64,000 nucleotides of DNA from the NCBI GenBank assembly GCA_027922465.2, contig BQMF02000232.1:124001-188000 (forward strand). The letters run 5' to 3'. Below the pieces are notes generated by a model, which was not told where the DNA came from, ran no database searches, and saw only the letters and a list, made by a program, of their open reading frames with translations. Shown here one piece after another: positions 11,059-23,631 of this stretch (position 1 is its first letter; each line of letters begins with the position of its first letter). Source of the stretch: Turritopsis dohrnii (Eukaryota > Cnidaria > Hydrozoa > Anthoathecata > Oceaniidae). A program made the position numbers and the translations under genes.

Positions 11059-11886
11059 AAGACTCGTCGATGTAGCATTACATCTCATCTGGACAGCAGA
11101 TACTTACAGATGCTGCATTGAGAGAAAGTTTCTTCAAGGTAAGGTATCGTTCTCTTCTTAACTTATTTGGTCCCTTTCACAACGTGGGTATTAATAACTG
11201 AAGAAGCATACATGCCATAAAAGTTTTCACTTTTTCCTAAAACTTGATGCAATACATTACGTAAAAGCCTAAACTGCTTTTGTTTCCGAAACGCTAAGGG
11301 TCATCATCGTCTTAAAACAAGCAGAACAGCCTGGAGACGAAATGCGTAGTGGTTAATTTACTGGGTTTTTGGTTCGTTGTGATAACATGATTACTCTGAA
11401 CATGCGTCCAATCGGTGAAAGGTTGAATAAGAAAATCATGCTCGCCAAGCCCCACTTATCAAAAGAAATTATCAAAACGGTTTTTGAAAAAAACTCCAGC
11501 TAATATTGGGAATTAAGTGGAATTTAGTATACAATTCCTTCAAAAGTTTTTTTCAAGTTCCAAAAATGGATAACGACTTCCGGACCATACCAAACATCTT
11601 TTAAAAAATATAAAATGTTTTTTGTTGGTGCATATTCAATGGAACTTTATGTTTTTCATTTTTTCATTTAATGAGCTAATCTAACAATGAAAATGTTATG
11701 TTGTGTTGGTCGCATAAATCAGATGTTTTTTGTAAGCATGGTAATGGTTACCCATGTTAGATATCCTCTGCTCTTTACGATTAAAGTGCGCTAAAACTTA
11801 ATTAAATGGAAGGTCGTCCTTTTGTTGAAATGTTTTTATTTTTAAATTCTCTTTCATTTAGATTATCGTAGCAGTTTGAACTTAAT

Positions 11887-14800
11887 ATGAAGGGGTTAGT
11901 GTTGTTTCTTCTATTATCTAAGATGGCTTGTGTACTGGCTGTCTCGTGGTTATCTCACAGTAAGATGAAGCCTTCAACATATCAGGACAGATTCACAAAG
12001 TATGCTCAGAGAGGATATCGAGTGCAACAGGTTTGTGGCTACTCACAAGATGGAAAGACATACATTGGTGCATTATGGGTAAAGAAGAGCGGTCCAAAAT
12101 GGAAATCCCATAGTCGCATGACGTCATCAACGTATCAAAGTAGATTTAACCTGTATAAGAACCAAGGGTATAGAGTGACGTACGTCTGCGGTTACGCCAT
12201 CGGGAACAAGGCTTATTACTCAGCCATTTGGGAGAAAAAGTCGGGTCCAAAATACGTCACAAAACACCGAATGAGCAGTTCAAAATATCAATCAGAATTC
12301 ACCAAATACAAAAATCAAAATTATCGTTTGGTTCACGTGCACGGATATGCAGTCAATAACAAAGATTACTATGTGGCCATCTGGGTGAAAAGACAAAACG
12401 GTGATCCGTCCATTAAAGCACGTCATAGGATGACCAGGTCTTCCTATCAAAACAATTTCGATTCTTTTAAAGGATCATATCGAGTTGTTGTACAGTCAGG
12501 GTATTTCATCAACGGCAAAGCGTATTATGCCGCCCTATGGGAGAAAAAACAACCGGGCGTTAAACCGTATGCTGTTCGATTTAGAATTGCCGGGCGCAAT
12601 TATCAGGTGCATTTTGATAACCAAAAATACCGTGGCTATTACCTGACTGGTTTGTCAGTTTATACGTTAGGATCGAAGCGATACCTTGCAACGATTTGGC
12701 ATAGTACTGGTGCTTGGAAGCTCAATGACTTGAAGCACATCGATAAAACTGTAAAAGATTTCAAGGATAAGCATAATTATCCCGGTAAGTTACAATTCCT
12801 CATTCATAGGAGCCTGGGAACAAGTTGTGCTTTCGTTAGTTTTTGTACAGTGTGTTTCATAATGTTAGAAACGGAAATTTTAAAGCTGTCTTTTTAAATG
12901 AATATACCAAATTTCAAAATACTTTTTACGTCGATGGAAAGCCATTTTCAAGTCCTTTCGGCTGGTATATTTTTCTGAAAATGAAAAAGTGGTTTTTGAA
13001 AAAATACGGCAAATGTCTTGGAAAAATGTTATTAAATTTTTAATGGTCGATTAACACGTAATTTGTTTATATCGTGCTTATTGTTTCAAAGCTCTAAGTC
13101 TATACAAATTTTTATTAATTTTATCTTTGCGCCGGGACCCCAAAATTGATTATTTAAAAACATAAAAGTTAGACGTTCTTTGAAAACACATAGGTTAAAT
13201 TTGTTTATTACGGTAGCAGCGATAGCGAATACCGTATTAAAACACCCGCGGACTCCTACTACTACTACTCCTCCTCCTCCTACTCCGGCCGAAATGGCAA
13301 TTAGTCTGCGATTTAGAGTCTGCAAGACTCTGCTAATAACGCAATGTAAATTCTAATGAAGGAACGCAGCCTTCGAAAGAGGTTTCACATATCAAGCATT
13401 TAAAAGGACGTTTTCTTTGATGTTATATGAAATAATTCATGAAAGAATGAATATTAATAAAATAGATCTGCATAAAAATGGAAGTTTTAGCTATTTATGC
13501 TAACTGAAAATACATTGATACTTAAAATTTGGTTATATATACTTTTTCTTGTTAGTAAAGCCTATCAGTTCAAAACTTCTTATTACCTCGTTTGTTAGCT
13601 ACAACACTGTTTTGTGTATTAAGAAGACTTTCGAAGATCTAGTTCAAAAAGGCAGTTATTTGTTCGAATTCATTTTTGGTTTCATGAAATTATAATTAAA
13701 AACAAATTTTTTTTTTCGAAACGCGTGGTTTTTTTCTACACATGGTCTTACAAAAAATTTTCTTATAAAAATATATACAGCTCACGCATGTATAATTCTT
13801 TTGTCTTTAATAAATTAATTTCTGGTGGCTTATGATTAGACCCTTTTTACACTAACTTATCATTTTAACATATTATCGTTTATGCCTGTTTTCCACCAGT
13901 GAGATATAAAAAACACAACCCTCAAAACTTTTCATAACTTTAAGTACAATATTGCTGCTACCGTTTTGCGCCATCTGGCTCTTGTTGCTTTCTAAATTGC
14001 TGTCAATGTTTGAAAAAATCTTTTCTTTTCATTCACATCTTAATCGATCATTCGTGTAAACAAAACATGATTTCTCCCAATCCCGCTAATACTAAGTCTT
14101 AACTGGCTATATGCCGACAGATAAGAATGGAAGCGGATTTTTGCAAATGAACAAATACCGTTCTTTCTTAACAGTTATATTCGCAAGGACTCACATCATT
14201 TCGATCATCTTTAGGTGTCGCTATTGCAATCGGAAAAAATGGTCGATTGGTTTTCGCACAAGGTTATGGTTATGCAAACAAAGAAACCAAAACTCATGCT
14301 GGTCCTAATCAACTGTGGCGAATCGCTAGTGTATCAAAACCAATAACAGCGGTGGCGATTATGAAGTTATTAGAAGAAAAACCAAATTCTCAAATCAGTT
14401 TGAACAAAAAGATCTTTGGCAGCAATTCTATTCTTGGTACAACGTATGGATCAAAACCATATGGTAACAGGGAAAAGGCTGTGACGGTGCAACAACTTCT
14501 AGAGCACACTGCTGGCGGCACGACGTGGAATAATGAGAAAGGCGACGGATCGTCGGACCCAGTCTTCGATAAATATGACTACAGTCGGACAAAAATGATA
14601 TCTTGGATACTGGATGATAGAAATCCGAGCCAGTGGCCAGGTACGCTCTATAATTACTCTAACTTTGGGTATGTTTTGTTAGGAAGGGTCATTGCAAAAG
14701 TTGGTCCCTATTCCTCCTACGAGACATATGTCAAGGAAAAAATTTTGAAACCGATTGGCGCAAATAATATCCATATCGGCAATGATAAATACAGTCAACG

Positions 14801-15221
14801 CTTTCCCAATGAGGTCAAATATTACAGTTCGGGTAATCCTTATAACAAGAAGATGCGACGCATGGATGCTGCCGCTGGTTGGATTGCGTCACCAGTGGAT
14901 TTGGTGAAATTTCTTGTACATGTTGATGGAAAATCAAATCCAGTTGATGTTTTAAAAGAAAACTCTATCAAATCCATGACAAAACCATCTGTCAGAAATT
15001 CGAAATACGGAAAAGGTTGGGGTATACGGGAGATCGGTAGCAAGAAAAACTGGTATCATGGAGGCAGATTGAGAGGTACTCGTGCTATGATCCATCGAGA
15101 TTATCGAGGCTATACTTTTGCTTTTGTCAGCAATAGTCGAGACGATAGCGATAAAGTATACAAACTGAGAGAAAATATCATCAATGGAATCGGTCATTGG
15201 CCAAACGTGAACTATTTCTAA
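11887..15221 (+). CDS. Secreted tandem-repeat plus serine beta-lactamase-family hydrolase, copy 1
   Basis: Coding exons are 11887-12784 and 14215-15221 (634 aa), joined in phase across a 1,430-bp intron. The joint restores the lactamase-family start 'YPGVAIAI'. Residues 1-20 look like a signal peptide. Five ~46-residue repeats follow (residues ~21-262), each with a 'H-R/K-M-x-x-S-x-Y-Q' start, a 'GYRV...GY' middle and a '(A/I)xW' end. They resemble bacterial tandem repeat domain 1 (BTRD1), found N-terminal to the hydrolase domain of fungal polyglycine hydrolases. The C-terminal half is a beta-lactamase/PBP-like domain: Ser338-x-x-Lys341 ('SVSK'), Tyr447-Ser-Asn449 and His581-Gly-Gly583. After the HGG the usual 'LPG' reads 'LRG'. 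A non-coding exon precedes (ends 11138), with acceptor near 11861. AATAAA lies at 15542. Likely an extracellular peptidase or esterase; substrate unknown. Confidence 0.85.
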
Positions 15222-16218
15222 CATCTATAACGTCATTCGAGATCAACACTATTGCGTGAAACCGTGATTCAAAACTCATATGGATTCCTAAATAACGAAA
15301 CATATGATACCTTCTTATTGGAGGTATTCTGTTCCTTGCGTGTGAACAAAGTTTCGTAAAAATTTACTTAACTTTTAACATTTTGGTATGGTGATGTCTT
15401 TTAGTTTATTTGTAGTTTTTAATTTTTTTAATCACTTTTCTTACGATTTTGAAAGGCCTGTTGAACATTTGAAATATGAAAAGCTTTGATGATGAACTGA
15501 TATTATTTTTTGAGATGATGTTTCAAAAATTATTTTTTAACAATAAAACCAAGACTTCTCGTTGTATTTGTGACTACAATAATGTTTACGTTATAAATTC
15601 TGAAAATACATTCTTTATGGGTAAAGAAAGTTTTGTTTTGTTTGTTCTTTTGCATTAACTATGGATTTTAACACCTCCTTATAAGATGAAAACGTACTAT
15701 AAGTTCGATCACCAGTTATTCGGGTTAATGGGAGGCCACACACTAAATGGTTGCCTTGGTTACAATGAAATGAAATGAAAATGTCCGAACAAAATATGCT
15801 TTTGGATTGAGAATGGAATGAAAGTTTTTTAACTGGATATTTGTTACCTTATCTCAGGTTGAAATTCTACGTGAGTTGTGCATGTCACAACTGGATTTAA
15901 AAAAACATCAGAGATACTTAGTTACTAATCATAATAAAGCAATGCCTATACACCGTAATGAGGAATTGGTAGTAAATAATTTCCCTGATTGCATCAATAT
16001 CGCCACAAGAACAACATCTCAAATTGGCAACTAAATAATCACCCTTTTAAAGTGACCATTAATCCCTATAAAGTAGCCATGCAGGCAGGGGGTTGTATTA
16101 AAATATAAATCATGGAAGAACTTTGGATAAAAATAAAAGGAATTACCTCCTGCGTTATATGAGTTAATAAAAACTGTTAAAAGTATCCGGAGGGTCCCTT
16201 AATTACTCTTGTGATCTG

Positions 16219-16227
16219 CATAAATAG
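16219..16227 (+). promoter_or_regulatory. TATA-like core promoter of tandem gene copy 2
   Basis: CATAAATAG, equivalent to 11050-11058 in unit 1. The following non-coding exon ends at 16304 with donor GTAATG. Confidence 0.5.
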
Positions 16228-17172
16228 AAGACTCATCGATGTAGCTTGACATCTTATCTGGACAGCAGAGACTTACAGATGTTGCATTGAGAGAAAGTTT
16301 CAAGGTAATGCATTGTTCTTTTTTTAGCTAATTTGGTTCTTTTCATAACGTGGGTATTAATAACTGAGGAAGCATACATGCTAACAAACATAGTGGTTCA
16401 TCCATAAAATTTTTAGCTTTTCTTAAAACTTGATGTAATAGATTACGTACAGTCTCGACTGTTTTTGTTTCCGAGACGCTAAGCGTCATCATCGTCATCA
16501 AACATGCAAAACAGCTTGGAGACGAAGTTCATAGTGGTTATTTTACTGACTTTTTGATGGCATGCTTACTCTGAAAGAGCGACCAATGGGCGGAAGGTTG
16601 AAGTAGAAAATCATACTTGACAGGCTCCGCGTATCGAGAGAAATTATCAAAACGGTTTGTGAAGAAAAATCCGGCTTAATTATTGAGAATCAAGTGTAAT
16701 TTAATTAACAATTCGTTCAAAGATGTTTTTCAATTTCCAAAAATGGATAAGTACTTCCGGACCATTAAAATAACAAGCATCATTTAGAAAATAACCTAAG
16801 CGATTTTAGATACGTGAGTTTTTCAATCGAAAAGATTACAGCTTAATGTTTTGAATAATCACAAATGTTCAAATCCTAATTAGGTAATTTATATAAACAA
16901 GATGTGTTGCTGCATCTTCGATGGAACTTTATATTTTTAACAATTTCATTTAATGAGCTCATGTAACAATTAAATGAAATGTTATGTTGTGTTGGTCGCA
17001 TAAATCAGATGTTTTTTGTAAGCATGGTAATGGTTACCCATGTTAGATATCCTCTGCTCTTTACGATTAAAGTGCGCTAAAACTTAATTAAATGGAAGGT
17101 CGTCCTTTTGTTGAAATGTTTTTATTTTTAAATTCTCTTTTATTTAGATTATCGTAGCAGTTTGAACTTAAT

Positions 17173-19661
17173 ATGAAGGGGTTAGTGTTGTTTCTTCTAT
17201 TATCTAAGATGGCTTGTGTACTGGCTGTCTCGTGGTTATCTCACAGTAAGATGAAGCCTTCAACATATCAGGACAGATTCACAAAGTATGCTCAGAGAGG
17301 ATATCGAGTGCAACAGGTTTGTGGCTACTCACAAGATGGAAAGACATACATTGGTGCATTATGGGTAAAGAAGAGTGGTCCAAAATGGAAATCCCATAGT
17401 CGTATGACGTCATCAACGTATCAAAGTAGATTTAATCTGTATAAGAACCAAGGTTATAGAGTGACGTACGTCTGCGGTTACGCCATCGGGAACAAGGATT
17501 ATTACTCAGCCGTTTGGGAGAAAAAGTCGGGTCCAAAATACGTCACAAAACACCGAATGAGCAGTTTACAATATCAATCAGAATTCACCAAATACAAAAA
17601 TCAAAATTATCGTTTGGTTCACGTGCACGGATATGCAGTCAATAACAAAGATTACTACGTGGCCATCTGGGTGAAAAGACAAAACGGTGATCCGTCCATT
17701 AAGGCACGTCATAGGATGACCAGGTCTTCCTATCAAAACAATTTCGATTCTTTTAAAGGATCATATCGAGTTGTTGTACAGTCAGGGTATTTCATCAACG
17801 GCAAAGCGTATTATGCCGCCCTATGGGAGAAAAAACAACCGGGCGTTAAACCGTATGCTGTACGATTTAGAATTGCCGGGCGGAATTATCAGGTGCATTT
17901 TGATAACCGAAAATACCGTGGCTTTTACCTGACTGGTTTGTCAGTTTATACGTTAGGATCGAAGCGATACCTTGCAACGATTTGGCACAGTACTGGTGCT
18001 TGGAAGCTCAATGACTTGAAGCACATCGATAAAACTGTAAAGGATTTCATGGACAAGCATAATTATCCCGGTAAGCTATAATCCTTGTTCTCAGGATTCT
18101 TCTTGCAAGGGCGTTTTGATATGTAAGTCGTTTCGAGAGCAAGCCCTGGATGTTTAGATGTTTGTTTGGATGTTTGTTTGCTAGTTAAGTAAGTAACGCA
18201 GAATTTTTAATCCTTGGGTTTCCATCCGTAATGGTTGGTTCTTCTGCCCGCCTAATTGCAACTAGTAGTTCACTTACCGTCAGAGGTATAGCATTATTCT
18301 AACTTACCCGAAGGCCAGTCCATGGCTGCTGATGGGCTAATACGCTGCATCGGAGTGAAGTGTTGAGATACGACATGACTAGACTCGAGCACGGGTGGCA
18401 GCGGTCGCACTCAAAGGTACAAACCACAACACCATCGCTTCACACAGACTTTCACAATTTTTTTATTTTTCGTTATATAACTTTATGTGAACTCCTTTTA
18501 AAGTCTCTATATCAAACAAGAAAATCTTTATGGAAAGGAAATACTGAGCCCATGATACGGAGACGCGCTATTTACCGACAGATAAAAAGCAAATGAACAA
18601 ATACCGTCATCTTTTCACGGTTATATTGCAAATAATCATTACGATTATTTTTAGGTGCCGCTATTGCAATCGGAAAAAATGGTCGATTGGTTTTCGCACA
18701 AGGTTATGGTTATGCAAACAAAGAAACCAAAACTCATGCTGGTCCCAATCAACTGTGGAGAATCGCTAGTGTATCAAAACCAATAACAGCGGTGGCGATT
18801 ATGAAGTTAATAGAAGAAAAACCAAATTCTCAAATCAGTTTGAACAAAAAGATATTTGGCAGCAATTCTATTCTTGGTACAACGTATGGATCGAAACCAT
18901 ATGGTAACAGGGAGAAGGCTGTGACCGTGCAACGACTTCTAGAGCACACTGCTGGCGGCACGACGTGGAATAACAAGAAAGGCGACGGCTCGTCAGATCC
19001 AGTCTTCGATAAATATGACTACAGTCGGACAAAAATGATATCTTGGATACTGGATGATAGAAATCCGAGCCAGTGGCCAGGTACACTGTATAGTTACTCC
19101 AACTTTGGGTATGTCTTGTTAGGAAGGGTCATTGCAAAAGTTGGTCCCTATTCCTCCTACGAGACATATGTCAAGGAAAAAATTTTGAAACCGATTGGCG
19201 CAAATAATATCCGCATCGGCAATGATAAATACAGTCAACGCTTTCCCAATGAGGTCAAATATTACAGTTCGGGTAATCCTTATGGCATGAAGATGCGACG
19301 CATGGATGCTGCAGCTGGTTGGATTGCGTCACCAGTGGATTTGGTGAAATTTCTTGTCCATGTCGATGGAAAATCAAATCCAGCTGATGTTTTAAAAGAA
19401 AACTCTATCAAATCTATGACAAAACCATCTGTCAGAAATTCGAAATACGGAAAAGGTTGGGGTATATGGGAGAGCGGCAGCAAGAAAAACTGGTACCATC
19501 GAGGCGGCTTGCCAGGTACTCGTGCTCTTATCCATCGGGATTATCGAGGCTACACTTTTGCTTTTATCAGCAATAGTCGAGACAATAGTGATGACGTGTA
19601 CAAACTGAGAAGAGATATAATTAATGGAATTGATCATTGGCCAAACGTGAACTATTTCTAA
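17173..19661 (+). CDS. Secreted tandem-repeat plus serine beta-lactamase-family hydrolase, copy 2
   Basis: Coding exons are 17173-18070 and 18655-19661, again 634 aa, with a shorter 584-bp intron. Architecture is identical to copy 1: signal peptide, five BTRD1-like repeats, then a domain with 'SVSK', 'YSN' and a third motif. Only about seven residues differ in the repeat exon, against roughly 20-25 in the catalytic exon. The third motif reads His-Arg-Gly with a normal 'LPG', whereas copy 1 has His-Gly-Gly with 'LRG'. Both still fit H-x-G. Tyr446 region 'YNYSN' of copy 1 is 'YSYSN' here. AATAAA lies at 19972-19977. Both copies appear able to encode full-length proteins. Confidence 0.85.
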
Positions 19662-20249
19662 CATCTCTAATATCATTTGAAATCAACGCTATTGCGTGAA
19701 ACCATGATTCGAAACTCACATGGATTCCTAAATAACGAAACATATGATATCTTCCTATCGTAGGTATTCTGTTCCTTACGAGTGAAGAAATTTTCGTAAA
19801 AATTTACTTAACTTTTAACATTTTTGTATGGTGATGTCTTTTAGTTTATTTGTGATTTTTTAAATCACTGTACTAACGATTTTGAGAGGCCTGTTGAACA
19901 TTTGAAATATGAAACGCTTTGATGATCAACTGTTGTTTAATGAGATTTTGTTGCAAAAATTATTTTTCAACAATAAAACTTAGACCTCTTCGTTGTATCT
20001 GTGACTACGACAATGTTTATGTTATAGATGCTGAAAATACATTCTTTATGGGTAAACAAAGTTTTATTTTAACACCCCCGTCTTGCATGAAAACGTACTA
20101 TAAGTTAACCGGTTACCGGTTATTCGGATTATGGGATGCTACACTAAATGATTTACAATGAAATGAAACAAAAAGTTCCGAATAAATTATGCTTTTCGAT
20201 TGAGGATGGAAATCTGGATATTTGTTACCATATCTGAGGTCGACATTTT

Positions 20250-22212
20250 GATGACACTTAAATGTATTACCTTTCGATTTGTTACAGAGACTAATCATAT
20301 TTGCTAAAACAACGATGATATTTTTTGACTTTTGGACACAACATATTCGCTAGTTGTCTACTAATGTTTCGTATTATAACATTGTTTTTGACTAGAATAT
20401 TCAAAAATTATGAAACGTTTCGATTCATGATTGCGTGTAAGCTAAGAACGGAGGAACAAGTCGGGAACAGTAGAGAGATTTAATTCCTTCAGAAGATTAG
20501 TGACGGGGGAAGGCAGTTGGCAGATATTTCAAGAGAAATTGTGAAGATTTTAGAAGTTGTTATTGGGAAGTGGTGTGAACGTCATCTTTGTTGAAGTGAG
20601 GTTCTGAACGATCAATGTTGGCCTAGAAGATGATCGTCATCTGGTGGTGTTCAGTTTGTTATGCTAAAATTTATCTTTGACGTCCAATTCCTCACAGTTT
20701 CTCACGGCGAATTTTTAATTAACCAGCCTCTTAAGAAATTAACACCCGCGTTAATTAAAACCGTGTTGATTTATGACCCGCGTAATTTAAACGCTCATTA
20801 ATTAATCGTGTAATATAATCCCTCGCTATTTTGTGATACTTTTCAATTTTTGAAAGTAAATTGTTGAAATGCAGTAAAGACGGCAGTTTTTTTATTTAAT
20901 TTTTATGACAGTAATTTAACAGAATTAAACATAGCGAGTCACTCGCACAGTTTGAAACCTTACCACGCCAAAGTAATGAGCGATATCTACGATTACCTGA
21001 GTTCAGAGAAAGGAAAAGCAATAATGAAGGCTGGATGGAAGACAGCGGGGATACGAGAGCCATTAACGATAAGTGCTTTAACCATTAGCATAATCGTATA
21101 GCAGACATTAGCACCAACACTGTATTAAGTTTTCTTTCTTGGTTTTATTTTATAGGTAATATATTACAACCTTGGTAATTCTGTAAATATTGAAGCTTTT
21201 GATTTCCTTTCGGTGTTCAAAAGTATACCTTGCAAATCATTTAAACTAATCCAGAGTCAAAAAATTACAGTACTTGAACCGTGTTAATTAAAGCACACTT
21301 TTAGAAAGTCTCTTCGTCTATCCACGTTAATTTATGACCGCGTTAATTTATGGCGCGTTAAATAGTCCGCCTGTTAATTTCGTGTAATAGGTATTTACAA
21401 TGTTCTGCTAGGGAGGTGTAGCGTTTATCACAGGGCGACGTTCATTAGAACAACTATGCTAAATGCAATCGGAAAATTACAAGAGGTGACAATAATTATT
21501 TTATTCTTTTCTTCGTCAATAGTATTTATAACTATAATACTTCGCCTTTCCTTATGTTTAGCCGCACGATTCCCAGAGTGCCCTTCTTCTTTAAGATCAA
21601 ATGGATTCATTATGTTTTTTTTCTTTGAAAGGTCAAATCTAAAGTTTACATTACTACTTTATTATATATATATATTTTTAAGAGCCTGGTGATTGGATAT
21701 AATGTTTGCAAAAAGCTTTGCTCATTTTGTATGTTTTTTTTCTTATTTTTTTTATTTAATTTAATTTTTTTTTCACAATCTTAGCACTACATATAGCTAT
21801 TACTATTTCCGACTACAACAAATTTGATTAGGGTATTTCTGTTTAAACGCAATTTTGGATCCCAGTTCAGCAAATCGGAATTTCGAAAAGTTTTGTTGAC
21901 ATAGATTCAATATGGCGGATTGCTTTCGTTTTCTCTTTTTTACTGATTGCTCTTTTTATTAGCTTTGATAATTTTTCTACCTCGCTATATTTAATTTGAT
22001 TTTTATACAAAGGATGCAAAGAAGGGATGCAACTTCTAGCTTAATTTATGCAACACTTTCCAAGTTACACACAGCAAGCAGACTCTGCTTTACTTAAGTT
22101 ATTTTTTACTATTTTCACCTTCTTTAGAGCTGTTGTCATATGAACCCTAAAAAAAATCAACAAAATAAATTTTACACTCCAAGTATTGTGGACAACCTTC
22201 ACTTCATTTAGT
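20250..22212. other. Intergenic stretch with repeated GTTAATT/CGCG motifs
   Basis: No gene recognised. Two clusters rich in 'TTAATTTATGACC-CGCG' type motifs lie at about 20735-20830 and 21285-21395, in the same orientation. They are probably the ends of, or two copies of, an old repeat. Long T-rich runs occur near 21730-21775. Confidence 0.3.
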
Positions 22213-22558
22213 ATATATATGTATTTATATATATACTAGTTGGCTCTTCATCACGCAGATAAAAAATAACCCTAATCCTAACCCTGACCCTGACTCTGGA
22301 CGGAGAGTGGGGGGTGCGAAAAGGAAATAGCACCAGGCTTCTATTGCACTTTCATACCCCAATGTTATTCACACTGATTAATGATCACATAAGAACCTGG
22401 GTCTCAAAATCAACAGGTATATAGAGTTAGGGTTGTTTAGGGTAAGATAAAAGCAGTGAGATCGCATCCGCTGACACGGATACTGCCATCCAATTCACCA
22501 CCCTTTAACCAGTGTTGCATCTTATAATTAAACACAAATAACCATATATGTATATATG
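22213..22558. repeat. Inverted telomere-like repeats inside an AT-palindrome-flanked structure
   Basis: Degenerate CCCTAA-type repeats (about 22268-22297) are answered by TTAGGG-type repeats in the opposite orientation (about 22426-22446). AT-rich near-palindromes of 'TATATATGTAT' type flank the block at 22213-22234 and 22544-22558. It could be a MITE or a relic of interstitial telomeric repeats. Confidence 0.4.
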
Positions 22559-23080
22559 TAATATCTGTGTACAAGAATGGTTCAGTTTTTGTTTTTATTA
22601 CTAAAAAATTAGTATATATTTACCAAAAGGGATCCTGTTATGAAAAAATTAGAGTTAAGCACAGAAGGTCATTTTCAAACATAAGTGGACACGAGGAGAT
22701 GAAAAAAAAATATTGCATTATGGATTTGATTTTTCACATTGAAAGGTAACGTATTAAAGGTTCAAAATCAGTCATAAAAAGACAGAAACCTTTACTGTAT
22801 GTTTGAAACCCAGTGTACTAAAGTAGAGCGCTTTGAGCAAAATTACTTTGACAAATTTCATGAAAGTTTTGTGACCAATGTTTAACACTAAAAGTGACAT
22901 GTCAAGTTTTTTTATAATTTAAAATCACCAATAGGGTACGTTAAAGAGATTCAATGCAAAAAATTTGGGTGAAGATAACTTGTATATGAGATATTCAGTC
23001 CTAAGTCACTCACGTTTTAGGTAGAAAAGTTGTGACTACATGAGTTAGTGAGCAGAACTTTATAAATGAACCACCGTTTA

Positions 23081-23629
23081 TGTGTCTAATTATGGACAGC
23101 CTTCGTAATTACGGACATCGACAAAACATAATTCCAACCGTCTGTAAATTAAAAACACGGCACATCCCGTACTGTCAACCAAACTGTAATAAAACAAACT
23201 TCAGAGATAATTAAATTTAGTTGAATGCTAGAAAATGTGTACAATGGTAGCCATATTTACGTATAAAAAATAATAATGGCCACCTCCGTCATCAGGTCGA
23301 AAATTTATGTTTAAAAATGAATTGAGGAATGAAAATGTTTTTAGATCATGCTTTATCATAAAAAGTCAAATAAGTAAAGTTTTTGTACGTCAATCACAGT
23401 GGAGGAGGACACTTTTTACTGAGTATTGAAATATAGGCCATTATATGATTTTCACGATCCATTTATTCTGTTGCTGCTAATTGCTCTCTATTGGATTGCT
23501 CTGTTTCATAAAACATTTTATTCAGTTATACGTGGTGAACTTGGCAAGAATGCATGTCTATTTTTGTGACAAGAATGTTTGTTTACATTTTGTGTCCGTA
23601 ATTACGAAGGCTGTCCGTAATTAGACACA
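23081..23629. mobile_element. MITE of Tc1/mariner type with 37-bp inverted ends
   Basis: Left end 23081-23117 and right end 23593-23629 are inverted copies differing at one position noticed (starting TGTGTCTAATTA). A TA dinucleotide flanks both sides (23079-23080 and 23630-23631), as expected for Tc1/mariner insertion. The 549-bp element has no coding frame, so it would be non-autonomous. Confidence 0.8.
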
Positions 23630-23631
23630 TA

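Larger units (their letters stand above)
10733..20248. repeat. Tandem gene duplication, two ~4.4-5.1 kb units
   Basis: Unit 1 is about 10733-15872 and unit 2 about 15891-20248, head to tail. Both carry the promoter region, a 5' untranslated exon, two coding exons and 3' flank in the same order. Similarity is uneven. The promoter and first intron's 5' part are clearly diverged. The last ~190 bp of that intron plus the first coding exon are nearly identical (one difference noticed in the intronic part). The second coding exon is intermediate. Unit 1 has ~850 bp more in the coding intron. Confidence 0.9.

Noticed and set aside
18360..18596. 78-codon frame in the intron of tandem copy 2
   Set aside because: Not conserved in the matching intron of copy 1 and without a domain.
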